Part shown: positions 32,784-33,837 of the stretch, piece by piece
How the letters are laid out: each line of letters begins with the position of its first letter
Numbering within the stretch: the first letter of the stretch is position 1
Origin: a virus
Strand: one strand, 5' to 3'
DNA length: 33,837 nucleotides
Virus record (IMG/VR): IMGVR_UViG_3300030202_001841
Location: 1-33,837 of that record
Made by a program: the position numbers and the translations under genes
The notes under the pieces: model-generated
The model's input: the letters and a program-made list of their open reading frames with translations, nothing else
Database searches by the model: none
Told to the model about the DNA's origin: nothing

Positions 32784-33122
32784 TTATTCTTCAACAGTCT
32801 CAGCAAAAGGTGAGTGGAATGTTTTCTTTACTGGTGCTTTTAATAATGCAATTTGAGCATCTAAATTAGCTTTCATAGCATCAACATCTAATGCTGCTTC
32901 AAGCCAACCTATAACATCACTTTCTTTTATGTTATCGTATTCGATAAAACTATCTTTATCGTATTCAAGACCATGCGTCCCTATAGATGATGCCATTTTT
33001 GTAGCATCATCGTTATCTACTGCGGAATACCCCCAGTGGATCACGTCTACAACGTTTGATTTTCCGTCGTGTGAAATTTTTGCGTCTAACGCATTAATTG
33101 TCCATTTGTAAGTGTTTGCCAT
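32784..33122 (-). CDS. Small conserved protein upstream of the packaging genes
   Basis: 112 residues. MANTYKWTINALDAKISHDG is followed by a strand (NVVDVIHWGYSAVDNDD), then HGLEYDKDSFIEYDNIKESD and VIGWLEAALDVDAMKANLDA with a helical end. The sequence pattern (W-x-I-N-A-L-D-A near the start; D-V-I-G-W-L-E-A-x-L-D-V-D-A-M-K-A-N-L-D later) is common to small proteins of marine phages; function unknown to me. It follows the tail-fibre stop after three bases. A 76-base AT-rich gap follows it, before the coiled-coil gene; I see no clear promoter there. Confidence 0.65.
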   Translation of the reverse strand: MANTYKWTINALDAKISHDGKSNVVDVIHWGYSAVDNDDATKMASSIGTHGLEYDKDSFIEYDNIKESDVIGWLEAALDVDAMKANLDAQIALLKAPVKKTFHSPFAETVEE

Positions 33123-33125
33123 TTT

Positions 33126-33837
33126 TTAATTATTTATTTGTGTTTTTAAAGTTTGTATTTCTGCTTTTAATTCTTGAATAGCGCCTACTAATAATGGCAC
33201 TAATTTTGATTGGTCGATTCCTTGATATTCTGGATTACCTTCTTCATCTACTGCATCTTTTTCTCCACTAATAGCTTCAGGTACTATTTCTTGTACTTCG
33301 TGAGCTAAGAAGCCATCTACTGTTTTATCTGCATCTGCTATAAAGTTAAATCGACTAGGTTTTAATTGACTTACTCTATCTAAAGCACCAGTTAATTCTA
33401 CTACGTTTTCTTTTAATCTATAATCAGATGAGGTAACATAAGATGTTGTAGTATTATTATATCTAATATATCCAACTGTTGTACCATTATTTTGAAAATC
33501 AAAAACATAACTATAGCTTGTAGTACTTGCCCTGTTAAATACTTGTTGAACTGTTCCAGCAGTTGCATTGGGTCTAATAGACAAACCATTACCTCCTGTA
33601 GAAGTTGCTTGTACTAAAACATCCCCCCCAGATGTTATACGCATTCTTTCTGTTGCAGTAGTGTTGTTTGCAGCAGCAGTATTAAATCTTATATATGAGC
33701 CACCATTTGCACCCACTAAATTTATACTTGCATTTGATTTTGAAGTGTTAATAAATGTACCTGTGTTGGGGTCTCTTTGTGTGTTAAGTTGTAAAGATAT
33801 TCCATCAAAATCTACAAAACCACCATCAGTTGTACCA
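33126..33837 (-). CDS. Tail fibre/spike C-terminal part with S74-type intramolecular chaperone
   Basis: Open to the right edge of the window, so the start is missing; the visible part has about 237 residues. The first visible residues (DGGFVDFDGISLQLNTQR, INTSKSNASINLVGANGGS) belong to a repeating beta fibre with Thr/Asn-rich turns. From about 130 residues before the end comes the S74 peptidase/chaperone domain: SSDYRLKENVVELTGALDRV, FNFIADADKTVDGFLAHEVQ and EIVPEAISGEKDAVDEEG, then YQGIDQSKLVPLLVGAIQEL with the final helix. The Ser before D-Y-R-L-K-E-N is the expected self-cleavage nucleophile. The domain trimerises and then cuts itself off during fibre folding. It binds the host surface receptor. 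The same strand as the head genes is consistent with a late transcript. Confidence 0.85.
   Translation of the reverse strand, partial: GTTDGGFVDFDGISLQLNTQRDPNTGTFINTSKSNASINLVGANGGSYIRFNTAAANNTTATERMRITSGGDVLVQATSTGGNGLSIRPNATAGTVQQVFNRASTTSYSYVFDFQNNGTTVGYIRYNNTTTSYVTSSDYRLKENVVELTGALDRVSQLKPSRFNFIADADKTVDGFLAHEVQEIVPEAISGEKDAVDEEGNPEYQGIDQSKLVPLLVGAIQELKAEIQTLKTQINN

Noticed and set aside
1-33837. tRNA genes, integrase, attachment sites or insertion sequences
   Set aside because: None seen by eye: no recombinase-like protein, no inverted-repeat-bounded element, no convincing cloverleaf. Weak tRNA-like folds cannot be excluded without a scan.

Overview
The window is a piece of a tailed double-stranded DNA phage genome, most likely an uncultured marine podovirus infecting a flavobacterium (Bacteroidota). 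The phage assignment rests on a complete head and tail gene set: portal, terminase large subunit, major capsid protein, scaffold, connector and nozzle-type proteins, large internal virion proteins and an S74-type tail fibre. There is no tape measure or sheath gene, which argues for a short tail. The host assignment is inference. Signal peptides end in the pattern typical of flavobacteria (for example ...SIYSQ, ...LFCLAQ, ...VHSQ). Starts are preceded by A-rich leaders rather than Shine-Dalgarno motifs. One secreted protein ends in a domain that looks like a type IX sorting domain. The DNA is AT-rich throughout.

Layout. Positions 1-2496 (+ strand) hold a ribonucleotide reductase operon: the 3' end of nrdB, two very small genes, and a compact nrdA. 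It ends at a strong hairpin terminator (about 2502-2530), which also lies at the end of everything coming from the other side. From 2528 to the right edge every gene is on the minus strand. In transcription order, right to left, these are: tail fibre C-terminus with an S74 chaperone (33837-33126); a cluster of small conserved phage genes including a GroES-like protein and a probable small terminase (33122-31429); terL, portal, scaffold and major capsid protein (31429-24125), closed by a terminator-like hairpin at 24085-24109; neck, connector and nozzle proteins (24050-17888); a tail protein and internal virion proteins (17857-8713), including one of 1,894 residues; two tiny basic Cys-containing proteins and a small membrane protein (8710-8155); a block of exported proteins (8189-3352); and an M15-family endolysin with a lipoprotein (3348-2528).

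The most interesting part is the exported-protein block, 3352-8189. It encodes two CsgG-like proteins, a single-span membrane protein, a small lipoprotein with a sorting-domain-like fold, a 541-residue secreted protein with dockerin-like and cohesin-like parts, and a protein with a long Asp/Ser/Gly plus Glu/Lys stalk and an outer-membrane-barrel-like C-terminus. The genes abut or overlap by a few bases, so they are probably made together late in infection. I read this as a phage-encoded outer-membrane export or surface-remodelling module related to curli (type VIII) secretion. Its role is unknown. A second notable point is a probable PD-(D/E)XK nuclease core, and a sigma-region-2-like patch, buried in the 1,894-residue internal virion protein.
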